Source: CAIWHR01 sp963846855 (GTDB lineage Bacteria; Pseudomonadota; Gammaproteobacteria; Burkholderiales; Casimicrobiaceae). From it: a stretch of DNA of 64,000 nucleotides. Under the pieces are notes generated by a model that saw only the letters and a program-made list of their open reading frames with translations, was not told the DNA's origin and ran no database searches. Both the position numbers and the translations under genes were made by a program. Below, piece by piece: positions 8,493-16,430 of this stretch (its first letter is position 1; every line of letters starts with the position of its first letter). Location of the stretch: the NCBI GenBank assembly GCA_963846855.1, contig CAWJXK010000004.1, positions 248,001 to 312,000 of the forward strand, in the 5' to 3' direction.

Positions 8493-9559
8493 CCTGTCGC
8501 GCTCCCGCGCTGCGCCTCATCGCGGCGCTCGCGCTCGCCATCGGTCTCGCCGGCTGCGCGACGCGCGCGATGCTCGCCCCCGACGAGGCCGCGCAGGCGC
8601 GACCGAAGCCGGGGAGCGTGCTGCAATCGATCCCACTCGATGCCGCGCAGGAGGATCGCATCCTGGCGCTCGATCCCGAGCGCGTCAGCGAAGCGGACGT
8701 CCGCGACATACTCTCGCACGGACCCGCGCCGCACATCATCCTGATTCACGGCGGCGTCTATCCCGTTTATCTCGCGATGGCATCGTTCGGCCGCTTTCTC
8801 GCGAAGATGGGGTACCCCGAGGCGAAGATCCGCGATCCGCAGGATCGCAGCTGGTCGCTCAGCCCCTACGAAAGCAGCGCGGATGGCGCCGGCCTCGTCG
8901 CGTGGTACTACGAGCACGACGGCGCACGGCCGATGATCATCGGCCACAGCCAGGGCGGCATCCAGGCGGTGAAGATCCTGTACGAGCTCAACGGCACGTT
9001 CGATGCGGAACTCCATCCATACGACCCGCAGGCGCATCGGATCGACCCCAAGACGACGATCGTCGATCCGCTGACCGGCCGCGAGCGTCCCGTGGTCGGC
9101 GTATCGGTGGCGTACGTCGGCGTCGTCGGGACGGGCGGGCTTTCGCTGGCGCTGCCGAATCACTGGATCATCGCGGGCCGCATCCGGTCGATCCCCGACA
9201 CGGTCGACGAGTTCGTCGGCTATCGCATCGGGCTCGACCTCATCGCCTGGGACGCGCCGGGGCTCGAAGGCATCAAGACCTTTTATCCCAACGGCAAGGC
9301 CACGGTGCGCAACATCACGCTTCCGGCCGAGTATTCGCATGTGCTCGTGCCGGTCACGTCCGGTCTCGCCGACACGCCCGCCATGCGCGCATGGATCAAC
9401 GACTACAACCCTCCCGCGCGGTCGGAGTCGGCGCCACCCGGTGAGGGCGACACCGCCAACGTCATCTTTGCCGCCGAGGTGTGGCATTCGGTCAAGCGCC
9501 ACTGGGTGCTGGAGGCCCAGCGCTTCGTTCGGGCGAAGCGCGGGCAGCCGCCCGCCTGA
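8489..9559 (+). CDS. Lipoprotein alpha/beta-hydrolase-like protein, paralogue of the 6178-7212 gene
   Basis: Protein of 356 residues beginning with a lipoprotein signal peptide whose lipobox LAGC places the acylated Cys at residue 23. Position +2 is Ala, which is compatible with outer-membrane sorting. The nucleophile elbow is GHSQGG with Ser154. Sequence parallels with the 6178-7212 protein run through nearly the whole length, so the pair arose by duplication. The ATGA overlap with the upstream gene makes it the last gene of a four-gene translationally coupled operon. I infer an envelope esterase or lipase that handles the acylated product of the operon; the actual substrate is unknown. Confidence 0.7.
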   Translation: MTCRAPALRLIAALALAIGLAGCATRAMLAPDEAAQARPKPGSVLQSIPLDAAQEDRILALDPERVSEADVRDILSHGPAPHIILIHGGVYPVYLAMASFGRFLAKMGYPEAKIRDPQDRSWSLSPYESSADGAGLVAWYYEHDGARPMIIGHSQGGIQAVKILYELNGTFDAELHPYDPQAHRIDPKTTIVDPLTGRERPVVGVSVAYVGVVGTGGLSLALPNHWIIAGRIRSIPDTVDEFVGYRIGLDLIAWDAPGLEGIKTFYPNGKATVRNITLPAEYSHVLVPVTSGLADTPAMRAWINDYNPPARSESAPPGEGDTANVIFAAEVWHSVKRHWVLEAQRFVRAKRGQPPA

Positions 9560-9579
9560 AGCCGTCCGGCAATGCGGGC

Positions 9580-9713
9580 CCGGGGTGAAACGCCCCCGGT
9601 TGGTATAATTCCCCGTTTCGCGCCCTCCTCGCCGGCGCGGCCGGCGGGAGCTTCCGGGCCGCCGGGGCGGGTCCCGGCGCGAATCCCATTCGATCCACGT
9701 GAACCCAGAATCC
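9580..9713 (+). promoter_or_regulatory. Extended -10 promoter and hairpin ahead of the fatty-acid synthase cluster
   Basis: A GC-only stem (CCGGGG at 9580-9585, CCCCGG at 9594-9599) follows the lipoprotein gene. Directly after it comes TGGTATAAT, an extended -10 with TATAAT at 9604-9609. The remaining leader of about 100 nt is GC-rich with several possible stems. This probably separates the two operons and starts transcription of the synthase genes. No clear -35 is present, which fits an extended -10 promoter. Confidence 0.55.
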
Positions 9714-10469
9714 ATGGCGGAGCCGCTTGCCGGAAAGGTCGCGCTCATCACGGGCGCCGCGCGCGGCATCGGCCGTGCCATCGCGCTGAAGCTCGCGCGG
9801 GCGGGGTGCGACGTCATCGCCAACTACTACAACAGCGCCGACGAAGCGCAGGCGCTCTGCACCGAGATCACGGCGCTCGGTCGGCGCGCGGTGAGCGTGC
9901 AGGCGAGCGTGGGCATCCCCGACAGCGTCGACGAGATGTTCGCCGAGATCGGCAGGCACTTCGATCGCATCGACATCCTCGTCAGCAATGCGGCCTCCGG
10001 CGTGCTGAAACCGACGGTCGAGATGACGCTGAAGCATTGGCGCTGGTGCATGGAGACCAACGCGCTTGCGCTCAACCTTCTCGCGCAGCGCGCGCTGCCG
10101 CTCATGAAGGACGGCGGCCGGATCATCGCGATGTCGAGCCTGGGCTCCGTGCGGGCGATGCCGGGCTACGGCTTCATCGGCGCGTCGAAGGCGGCGCTGG
10201 AAGCGCTCGCCCGGTCGCTCGCGCAGGAGCTGGGGCCGCGCGGCATCCGCGTCAACGTCGTGAGCGCGGGCGTGGTCGACACCGACGCGCTCGCCTATTT
10301 CCCGAACCGCGAGGAGCTCATCGCCGACTTCGCCCGCCGCACGCCGGCGGGCCCGGTGCTGACTCCGCAGGACGTCGCCGGCGCCGTCTACCTGCTGTGC
10401 CTTCCCGAAGCGCGGATGATCAACGGGCACACGCTGGTCGTCGACGGCGGCTTCGCGATCTCGGGCTGA
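9714..10469 (+). CDS. fabL: Enoyl-[ACP] reductase, FabL-type short-chain dehydrogenase
   Basis: Short-chain dehydrogenase of 251 residues. The NAD(P) loop GAARGIGR is at residues 14-21, and the catalytic pair Tyr152 and Lys159 has the Y-x6-K spacing of enoyl reductases rather than the Y-x3-K of FabG. From memory of Bacillus subtilis FabL, the segments SNAASGVLKP, SSLGSVR, ASKAALEALARSLAQEL and VDTDALAYFPNREEL match very closely. It should reduce the trans-2-enoyl-ACP at the last step of each elongation cycle, so the product chain is probably saturated. A GTG at 9699 would add five residues. It is the first gene of the synthase operon. Confidence 0.8.
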   Translation: MAEPLAGKVALITGAARGIGRAIALKLARAGCDVIANYYNSADEAQALCTEITALGRRAVSVQASVGIPDSVDEMFAEIGRHFDRIDILVSNAASGVLKPTVEMTLKHWRWCMETNALALNLLAQRALPLMKDGGRIIAMSSLGSVRAMPGYGFIGASKAALEALARSLAQELGPRGIRVNVVSAGVVDTDALAYFPNREELIADFARRTPAGPVLTPQDVAGAVYLLCLPEARMINGHTLVVDGGFAISG

Positions 10470-10479
10470 CGGGCTTCGC

Positions 10480-11238
10480 ATGCGCACCGAATCGGGAATC
10501 GCAGGCAAGACGGCTGTCGTGACCGGCGGCAGCCGCGGCATCGGCCGCGCGATCGTGCTGCTCCTCGCCGAGGAGGGCGCCGACGTCACGTTCTTTTACC
10601 GCGACAACGCTACGGCGGCCGCCGAGGTATGCGCCGCGGCGCGCGCCTCCGGCGGCGCGGCAACCGCCGAACAGGTCGACATCCGGGATTTCGCGGCCTG
10701 CGGCGCCGCCGTCGAGCGCGTCATCGAGCGGCGGGGACGCATCGACATCCTCGTCAACAACGCCGGCGTGATCCGCGACAATCCGCTCGCGGCGTTCGAC
10801 GACGCCGACGTGCGCGACGTGCTCGACACCAACGTGACCGGCGTCTTCAATGTCACGCGCGCCGTGGTCCCGCACATGATCTCGAAGCGCTCGGGCCGGA
10901 TCGTCAATCTCTCGTCGGTGTCCGCCGACAAGGGCGGACGCGGCCAGACCAACTACGCGGCCTCCAAGGGCGCGATCAACGCCTTCACTCGCGCGCTCGC
11001 GGTCGAGCTCGCGCCGCGCAAGATCAACGTCAATGGCGTCGCGCCCGGCGTCATCGAGACGGAGATGTCGCAGGACGTGCGCGAGCAGTCGGGCGACGAG
11101 GTGAAATCCCGAATTCTGCAGCGGCGCTACGGCAAGCCGGAGGAAGTCGCCTACGCCGTGTGGTTCCTCGCCTCGGCCTACGCCGATTACGTGACGGGCC
11201 AGGTATTGAGTGTTGACGGCGGCTTCAAAATGGAGTGA
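10480..11238 (+). CDS. fabG: 3-oxoacyl-[ACP] reductase, FabG-like
   Basis: Short-chain dehydrogenase of 252 residues with TGGSRGIGR at residues 15-23, NNAG at 93-96 and the catalytic set Ser145/146, Tyr159 and Lys163 in FabG spacing. It ends with the family VTGQVLSVDGGFKM tail. It reduces 3-ketoacyl-ACP to 3-hydroxyacyl-ACP with NADPH. It lies 10 nt after the FabL-like gene and 5 nt before the carrier protein gene, so it almost certainly serves this dedicated synthase rather than housekeeping FAS II. Confidence 0.88.
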   Translation: MRTESGIAGKTAVVTGGSRGIGRAIVLLLAEEGADVTFFYRDNATAAAEVCAAARASGGAATAEQVDIRDFAACGAAVERVIERRGRIDILVNNAGVIRDNPLAAFDDADVRDVLDTNVTGVFNVTRAVVPHMISKRSGRIVNLSSVSADKGGRGQTNYAASKGAINAFTRALAVELAPRKINVNGVAPGVIETEMSQDVREQSGDEVKSRILQRRYGKPEEVAYAVWFLASAYADYVTGQVLSVDGGFKME

Positions 11239-11243
11239 ACGAA

Positions 11244-11672
11244 ATGGCGCAAACGGAAATTACCCAGCAGCAGATCGACGCGGTCTATCCGACGGTGGCG
11301 GCGACGGTCGCCGACGCGCTGGGATGCGACCTCGAGGACGTCAAGCCCGCGGCCTCGCTGATCGAGGACCTCGACGCCGAATCGATCGACTTCCTCGACC
11401 TCGTATTCCGGCTGGAGCGGGCCTTCAAGGTCAAGATCCCGCGCGGCAAGATCGTCGAGAACGCGCGCGGCGCGCTGTCCGAGGCCGATTTCGAGCAGAA
11501 GGGTGTGGTCACCGACGCCGGGCTCGCGCAGCTCAAGAGCTATCTGGCCGAAGTGCCCGCGGAGCGCTTCAAGACGCCGCTCAAGGTGAAGGACATCCCG
11601 CGGCTGTTCACGCCGGTGACGTTCTGCAAGCTCGTCATCGCCGCGCAGCGCGAAGCGACGGCGAGCGCCTGA
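11244..11672 (+). CDS. Acyl carrier protein, long AcpXL-like form
   Basis: Carrier protein of 142 residues. Residues 15-95 form the carrier domain with the phosphopantetheine Ser47 in AESIDFLDLVFRLE. The following FKVKIPRGKI and GVVTDAGLAQLKSYL segments recall rhizobial AcpXL, the carrier for very-long-chain lipid A acyl groups, more than ordinary AcpP. The protein is longer than AcpP (about 78 residues) and AcpXL (under 100). The extra C-terminal stretch of about 45 residues has no function I recognise. The ATG at 11244 has GGAG 9 nt upstream; a GTG at 11235 overlapping the FabG stop is an alternative. Confidence 0.82.
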   Translation: MAQTEITQQQIDAVYPTVAATVADALGCDLEDVKPAASLIEDLDAESIDFLDLVFRLERAFKVKIPRGKIVENARGALSEADFEQKGVVTDAGLAQLKSYLAEVPAERFKTPLKVKDIPRLFTPVTFCKLVIAAQREATASA

Positions 11673-11699
11673 AGCGGCTTCGCGGAAGCCGCCATCCGG

Positions 11700-12539
11700 A
11701 TGAGCGACCACTTCGCCGCGTTCTCGTTCGTCGACCGCATCACGGAGTTCGTGCCGGGGACGCGGGCGAAGGCGCGCTTCGCGGTACCGGCGAACCTCGC
11801 CTCGTTCCCCTCGTGCCTCGTCGCCGAGGCGGTGGGCCAGCTCGCCGCGTGGGTCGCGATGGCGCACATCGGCTTTCGCGGCCGGCCGGTCGCGGCACTG
11901 GCAAGCGAGACGCGGTTTCATCGCGAGGTCAGGCCGGGTGAGACGCTCCTGCTCGAAGTCGAGATCGACCACTGCGACGACGAGGCGGTCGCCTATCACG
12001 GCAGCGCGCACGCCGACGGCGCGCTGCTCATCGAATTGATCGATTGCCTCGGACCGATGCTGCCGGTGGAGGAATTCGACGCGCCCGCGGCGCTCAGGGA
12101 GCGCCTCACGCTGCTGTGCGGTGCGGGCGCCGCGCCGGGGCGATTCCACGGCGTCGCGGCGCCGCGCATCGACGCCGGCACACTCGTCCCGGGAAAATCG
12201 GCGACCGCCACGCTGCACGTGCCGACGGCGGCGCCGTACTTCGCCGACCATTTCCCGCGCCGGCCGGTGTTTCCGGCGACGCTGCTGCTCGACGCTCAGA
12301 TCGGACTCGCGATGCAGCTCGCGCGAAGCGCTGATACTTTCGCCGCGACCGGCGTGCATCCGACGCGGATGACCAATGTCAAGGTGCGCGCGTTCATGGC
12401 GCCGGGCGACGTGCTCGACCTCGCGACCGAGCTTCAGCCTATCGATGAGCGCACCGCGCGCATCGCGCTCACCGCGCGCGCGAACGGCAAGCTCGCCGCG
12501 ACCGCGCGCATCGACGTCGCCGCGGGAGTCTCGCCGTGA
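11700..12539 (+). CDS. Double-hotdog 3-hydroxyacyl-ACP dehydratase-like protein (FabA/FabZ superfamily)
   Basis: Protein of 279 residues made of two hotdog halves. The C-terminal half carries DHFPRRPVFPATLLLDAQ with His184 and Asp198, 14 residues apart as are His70 and Asp84 of E. coli FabA. The N-terminal half has the matching helix FPSCLVAEAVGQLAAW with Glu43 but no paired HFP motif. The protein therefore looks like a covalently fused pseudo-dimer with one clear active site. It should dehydrate 3-hydroxyacyl-ACP in the cycle run by the neighbouring reductases and ketosynthases. A thioesterase role is less likely given the His/Asp pair. Its stop overlaps the GTG of the next gene. Confidence 0.75.
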   Translation: MSDHFAAFSFVDRITEFVPGTRAKARFAVPANLASFPSCLVAEAVGQLAAWVAMAHIGFRGRPVAALASETRFHREVRPGETLLLEVEIDHCDDEAVAYHGSAHADGALLIELIDCLGPMLPVEEFDAPAALRERLTLLCGAGAAPGRFHGVAAPRIDAGTLVPGKSATATLHVPTAAPYFADHFPRRPVFPATLLLDAQIGLAMQLARSADTFAATGVHPTRMTNVKVRAFMAPGDVLDLATELQPIDERTARIALTARANGKLAATARIDVAAGVSP

Positions 12540-13834
12540 GCGCGAGGCGCCGGGTCGCGATCACCGGCATCGGCCTCGTCACGCCGGTCGGCAACGACGT
12601 CGCGACCACGTGGCAGGCGCTGCTGACGGGCGCATCCGGCGGGCGCGAGATCACGCTGTTCGACGCCAGCGGCTTCCCGGTGCACATCGCGGCGGAAGTG
12701 AAGGACTTCGACGACGCGATCGTCGGCGATCGCAAGCAGGCGAAGCTCACGATGCGCCCCCACCGCTTCGCCGTCGCCGCCGCGGAGCAGGCGCTCTCGG
12801 ATGCGGGCATCCGGCCGACGCCCGAGACGGCCGCGCGTTGGGGATGCGCGGTGGGCGCCGGGATGATGACCTCCGAATTCGTGGATCTCGCCGTGACGCA
12901 CGACTTCAGCGCCGCGGCGGGCGAGCTCGATGCCGCGCGCCTCCTCGCCGATCCGGCGGCCAACGATCCGCTGGTGTTCTGCCGCAGCCAGGCGACGGCG
13001 GGACTCGCCTTCCTCACGCGCCGCTTCGACATCCGCGGCTACGCGACGTCGGTGCACACCGCGTGCGCGTCCGGCGGGCAGGCCGCCGGAACCGGACTGA
13101 AGCTGATCCGCCGCGGCGCGGTCGACCGGGTGCTGGCCGGCGGCTTCGATTCGATGATCAGCCCCGTCGGGATCGGCGGCTTCTGCCTCCTCTCCGCACT
13201 GTCGCCGGACAACGCGACGCCGCAGCGCGCAAGCCGCCCGTTCGACGTGACGCGCAACGGCTTCCTGCTGGGCGAGGGTGCGGGCTTCCTCGTCCTCGAG
13301 GAATGGAACCTCGCGCGCGAGCGTGGCGCGCACATCTATGCCGAGCTTGCCGGCGACGGCAACTCGCTGTCGAGCTACCGCATCACCGACTCGCCGCCGG
13401 ACGGCGATGGGCCGATCCAGGCGATGCGCGCGGCACTGGCCGACGCGGACGCAACGAGCGCCGACGTCGACTACCTCAACGCGCACGGCACGTCGACGCC
13501 GATGAACGACAAGAGCGAGAGCGCGGCGATGCAGGTCGTGTTCGGCGCCGGAGTTGAGCGCGTGAACGTGAGCTCGACCAAGAGCACGATGGGCCACCTG
13601 ATCGCCGCGGCGGGCGCCGTCGAGGTGGCGGTGTGCGCGCTCGCGATCGACAAGGGCGAGATGCCGATCAACGCAAACCTCGTCGAGCAGGACCCGGACT
13701 GCGCGATCAATCTCATCACCGGATCACCCCGGCGGCAGGCGATCCGCGTGGCGATGTCGAATTCGTTCGGCTTCGGCGGCTCGAACAGCAGCGTCGTGCT
13801 GCGCAACCCGTCCGAAGTCGACGGCCGGGACTGA
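12536..13834 (+). CDS. fabF: Beta-ketoacyl-[ACP] synthase, FabF-type, complete active site
   Basis: Ketosynthase of 432 residues in thiolase fold. The catalytic triad is intact: Cys177 in VHTACASGGQA, His317 in NAHGTSTP and His354 in TMGHLIAAAGA. The C-terminal FGFGGSNSSVVL stretch is also typical. It condenses malonyl-ACP with the growing acyl chain. It starts with GTG overlapping the dehydratase stop (GTGA) and is followed after 4 nt by a second ketosynthase-like gene that lacks the Cys. The arrangement resembles KS/chain-length-factor pairs and the paired fabF genes of the acpXL cluster. Confidence 0.9.
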   Translation: MSARRRVAITGIGLVTPVGNDVATTWQALLTGASGGREITLFDASGFPVHIAAEVKDFDDAIVGDRKQAKLTMRPHRFAVAAAEQALSDAGIRPTPETAARWGCAVGAGMMTSEFVDLAVTHDFSAAAGELDAARLLADPAANDPLVFCRSQATAGLAFLTRRFDIRGYATSVHTACASGGQAAGTGLKLIRRGAVDRVLAGGFDSMISPVGIGGFCLLSALSPDNATPQRASRPFDVTRNGFLLGEGAGFLVLEEWNLARERGAHIYAELAGDGNSLSSYRITDSPPDGDGPIQAMRAALADADATSADVDYLNAHGTSTPMNDKSESAAMQVVFGAGVERVNVSSTKSTMGHLIAAAGAVEVAVCALAIDKGEMPINANLVEQDPDCAINLITGSPRRQAIRVAMSNSFGFGGSNSSVVLRNPSEVDGRD

Positions 13835-13838
13835 AGCG

Positions 13839-15113
13839 ATGGCAAAACCGCGAGTCCTCGTCACCGGCATGGGCGCCGTCTGCGCGGCGGGCAACCGCCC
13901 GGACGAAATTCTCGCCGCTGCGCGCGACGGGCGCCGCGCCATCGCGCCGATCCGGCAGTGGGACACGACGGGCTGGCCCTGCACGACCGCCGGCGAAATT
14001 CCCGATTTCAATCCGCGCGCGCTGGTCGACGACCGCAAGTTGCACAAGCTCATCCGCCGCACCGATCTCGTCGGGCTCTACGCGGCGGATCGCGCGATCG
14101 ACGCCGCGGGATTCACGGCGTGGCGCGACGCTTTGGACGAGGCAGCCGGCGCGGTCTACAGCGACCGCACCGGCGTCTACGTCGGCTCGGGCGGCGGCAA
14201 CTACCAGAATCAATACGATTTCTTTCCGCTGATGACGGAGGCGCACGGCGATCTCCCGACGTTTGGCCGCGAGCTCGCCAACACGGTCAATCCGATGTGG
14301 CTGCTGCGAACGCTGCCGAACAACGTGCTCGGCCACATCGGCATCCGCCATCGGATGAAGGGGCCCAATGCGTGCATCACCAACCACAGCGTCGGCGGCT
14401 CGCTCGCGGTGATCGAGGCGGCCGAGGCCCTTCGCAACGGCGAGGCCGATCGCGCGCTCGCGGTCGGCCACGATGCGCCGATCGAGCCTCAGATGGTGCT
14501 CTTCTATTGTCGGCTGGGCCTCCTCGCGACCGGCGAGCTGCTGCCGTTCGACACGCGCCGCGACGGCAGCGTCTTCGGCGAGGGCGCGGGCGCGCTGATG
14601 CTGGAGACGGAAGCTTCGGCGCGCGAGCGCAACGCCACGGTGCTGGGCGAGGTGCTGGGCGGCGGCTACGCGTGCGAGGCGCAGGGACTGATCGCGATTC
14701 GCGACGACGGCGACGGCCTCACGCGCGCGATCGAGGCCGCGCTGGACGACGCAAGCCTCGCGCCGGCGGATGTGGGCATGATCGTGGCGCACGGCAACGG
14801 CACGCGGCAGTCCGATGCGACGGAGGCCGCGGCGATACGGTCTGCGTTCGGCCCCAAGCCGCCTCCGGTGACCGCGTTCAAGTGGTGCTTCGGGCATCTC
14901 ATCGCGGCGGCAGGCATCGTCGAGACGACGCTGGCACTCGCGGCGCTCTCCGCGCGCAGCGTACCGGGCATCGCGACGCTCACGACGCTCGACCCCGATT
15001 GTGCCGGCATCGCGCTGTCGGCGTCAGCGCAGGTGCCGCGCAGCAACGTGGCGCTCGTGCTGTGCCGCGGATTCGCCGCCACCGACGCGGCACTCGTCGT
15101 TCGCGCCGCCTGA
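13839..15113 (+). CDS. Ketosynthase-like protein with Ser in place of the catalytic Cys
   Basis: Protein of 424 residues aligned along its length with FabF-type ketosynthases. The nucleophile elbow reads ACITNHSVGGSLA: aligning GPN with the GPS of FabF puts Ser184 at the Cys position. The two active-site His remain (His318 in VAHGNGTRQSD, His353 in FGHLIAAAGI). A Cys179 lies five residues earlier and is not at the nucleophile position. Such a protein should not form the usual acyl-thioester but may decarboxylate malonyl-ACP or act as a chain-length-setting partner of the preceding KS. Spacing of 4 nt and 13 nt to its neighbours supports one operon. Confidence 0.82.
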   Translation: MAKPRVLVTGMGAVCAAGNRPDEILAAARDGRRAIAPIRQWDTTGWPCTTAGEIPDFNPRALVDDRKLHKLIRRTDLVGLYAADRAIDAAGFTAWRDALDEAAGAVYSDRTGVYVGSGGGNYQNQYDFFPLMTEAHGDLPTFGRELANTVNPMWLLRTLPNNVLGHIGIRHRMKGPNACITNHSVGGSLAVIEAAEALRNGEADRALAVGHDAPIEPQMVLFYCRLGLLATGELLPFDTRRDGSVFGEGAGALMLETEASARERNATVLGEVLGGGYACEAQGLIAIRDDGDGLTRAIEAALDDASLAPADVGMIVAHGNGTRQSDATEAAAIRSAFGPKPPPVTAFKWCFGHLIAAAGIVETTLALAALSARSVPGIATLTTLDPDCAGIALSASAQVPRSNVALVLCRGFAATDAALVVRAA

Positions 15114-15126
15114 CGCGGCGGTCTCG

Positions 15127-16380
15127 ATGGCGGCAGCCGCTCCACCGCCGGCCGCCTGCGGCATCGACAGTGTCGAGATCGCGCGCATCGAGCGCCTGAT
15201 CGCGGAAACGCCTGTCGCCGACCTCGCGAAGCTCTTCTCCGCGCAGGAGCTCTACGACGCCGGCGCCGGTCCCGGACGCGCCGCGAGCCTTGCGGCGCGC
15301 TTCGCCGCCAAGGAAGCCTGCATGAAGCTGTTCCCGCGCGAGACCGCGCTGGGGAAGATCGCGGCCGCGGATTTCTCCGTCGCGCGCGACAACTATGGCG
15401 CACCCCGGATCCTGCTGTCCGCCGATGCGCGCGCGCTGCTCGACCGGTACCGCATCGAGTCGATCGGTCTGTCGCTCACGCACGATTCCGAGCGCGCGTC
15501 GGCGGTGGCGCTCGCGCAGCCGGCCCGCGTGGACGTGCCCCTCGCCGGCAAGCTCATCTACCGCTTCGCGCCGCTGCGGCGCGACGTCGTGCTCGCCAAC
15601 CTGCGCCGCGTCTACGGCGATCGCATCGCCGAGAGCGAGATCGTCCGCCTCGCGCAGGCGCACTACGGGCATCTCACCCGCCTCGCCGGAGAATTCTTCC
15701 GCTTCCGCTGGCTCTCGCGCGAGCGCAGGACCGCCATGGTGCGGGTCGAGAACATCGAGGCGCTGGTCACGGCGCTCGGCGAGGGAAAGGGCGCGCTCAT
15801 CCTCACCGGCCACTTCGGCAACTGGGAAGTCGCGACGATCGCGGGCATCGGCAACTATCCGGAGGTGCGCGGGCGCTTTCACTTCGTCCGGCGCGCGGTG
15901 AAGCCGAAATGGCTCGACGCGATCGTGACCCGGCGCTTCGAGCGCGCCGGGTTCGGCGTGCTCGGCAAGCGCGGGACGCTCGACGCGATGCTCGGCGTGC
16001 TCGAGCGCGGCGACATGATCGTCTTCCCGTTCGACCAGCATGCGCGGCCGCCGGACGGCATCGAGGTCGATTTCTTCGACGCGCCCGCGTGGACGTTCAA
16101 GAGCCTCGCGATCATCGCGCTCACGACCGGCGCGCCCGTCGTGCCCGCGTCGAGCTGGCGCCTGTCTGACGGCCGTCACGTGCTTCGCTTCGAGGCGCCG
16201 ATGCCGCCGATCGAATCCGCCGACACGAACGAGGCGATCCGGCAGAACACGCGCGCGTACAACGCGGCGCTCGAGCGATTGGTGCTGCGCCATCCCGAGC
16301 AATGGTATTGGGTGCACCGGCGTTGGAAGACCTTGGCGCCCGCCGGGAGAAGGCGCGGCGGCGCGGGAATTCGACGATGA
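15127..16380 (+). CDS. Fusion of holo-ACP synthase (AcpS) and lipid A-type lysophospholipid acyltransferase (LpxL-like)
   Basis: Single frame of 417 residues with two enzymes. Residues 10-130 are an AcpS-type phosphopantetheinyl transferase: GIDSVEI at 12-18 with Asp14, ARFAAKEA at 57-64 with Glu63, and a SLTHDSERASAVALA C-terminal strand. Residues about 140-405 are a LpxL/HtrB-type acyltransferase: NLRRVYGD near 158, the catalytic HX4E motif HFGNWE (His229, Glu234), then PFDQHARPPDG. The enzyme could activate the adjacent carrier protein and transfer its acyl chain to a lipid acceptor. The usual N-terminal membrane helix of LpxL is absent. The ATG at 15127 is the first start after the upstream stop. 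Confidence 0.85.
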   Translation: MAAAAPPPAACGIDSVEIARIERLIAETPVADLAKLFSAQELYDAGAGPGRAASLAARFAAKEACMKLFPRETALGKIAAADFSVARDNYGAPRILLSADARALLDRYRIESIGLSLTHDSERASAVALAQPARVDVPLAGKLIYRFAPLRRDVVLANLRRVYGDRIAESEIVRLAQAHYGHLTRLAGEFFRFRWLSRERRTAMVRVENIEALVTALGEGKGALILTGHFGNWEVATIAGIGNYPEVRGRFHFVRRAVKPKWLDAIVTRRFERAGFGVLGKRGTLDAMLGVLERGDMIVFPFDQHARPPDGIEVDFFDAPAWTFKSLAIIALTTGAPVVPASSWRLSDGRHVLRFEAPMPPIESADTNEAIRQNTRAYNAALERLVLRHPEQWYWVHRRWKTLAPAGRRRGGAGIRR

Positions 16381-16430
16381 ATCGGCGATTAACACCCGGG
16401 GCAGCGTAAAATCGCACCTGTGGCGAACCT

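Noticed and set aside
9714..15113. Aryl polyene or flexirubin type cluster
   Set aside because: KS pair and hotdog enzyme fit, but an enoyl reductase is present and the ammonia lyase, aryl ligase, glycosyltransferase-acyltransferase and exporter genes expected of such clusters are absent.
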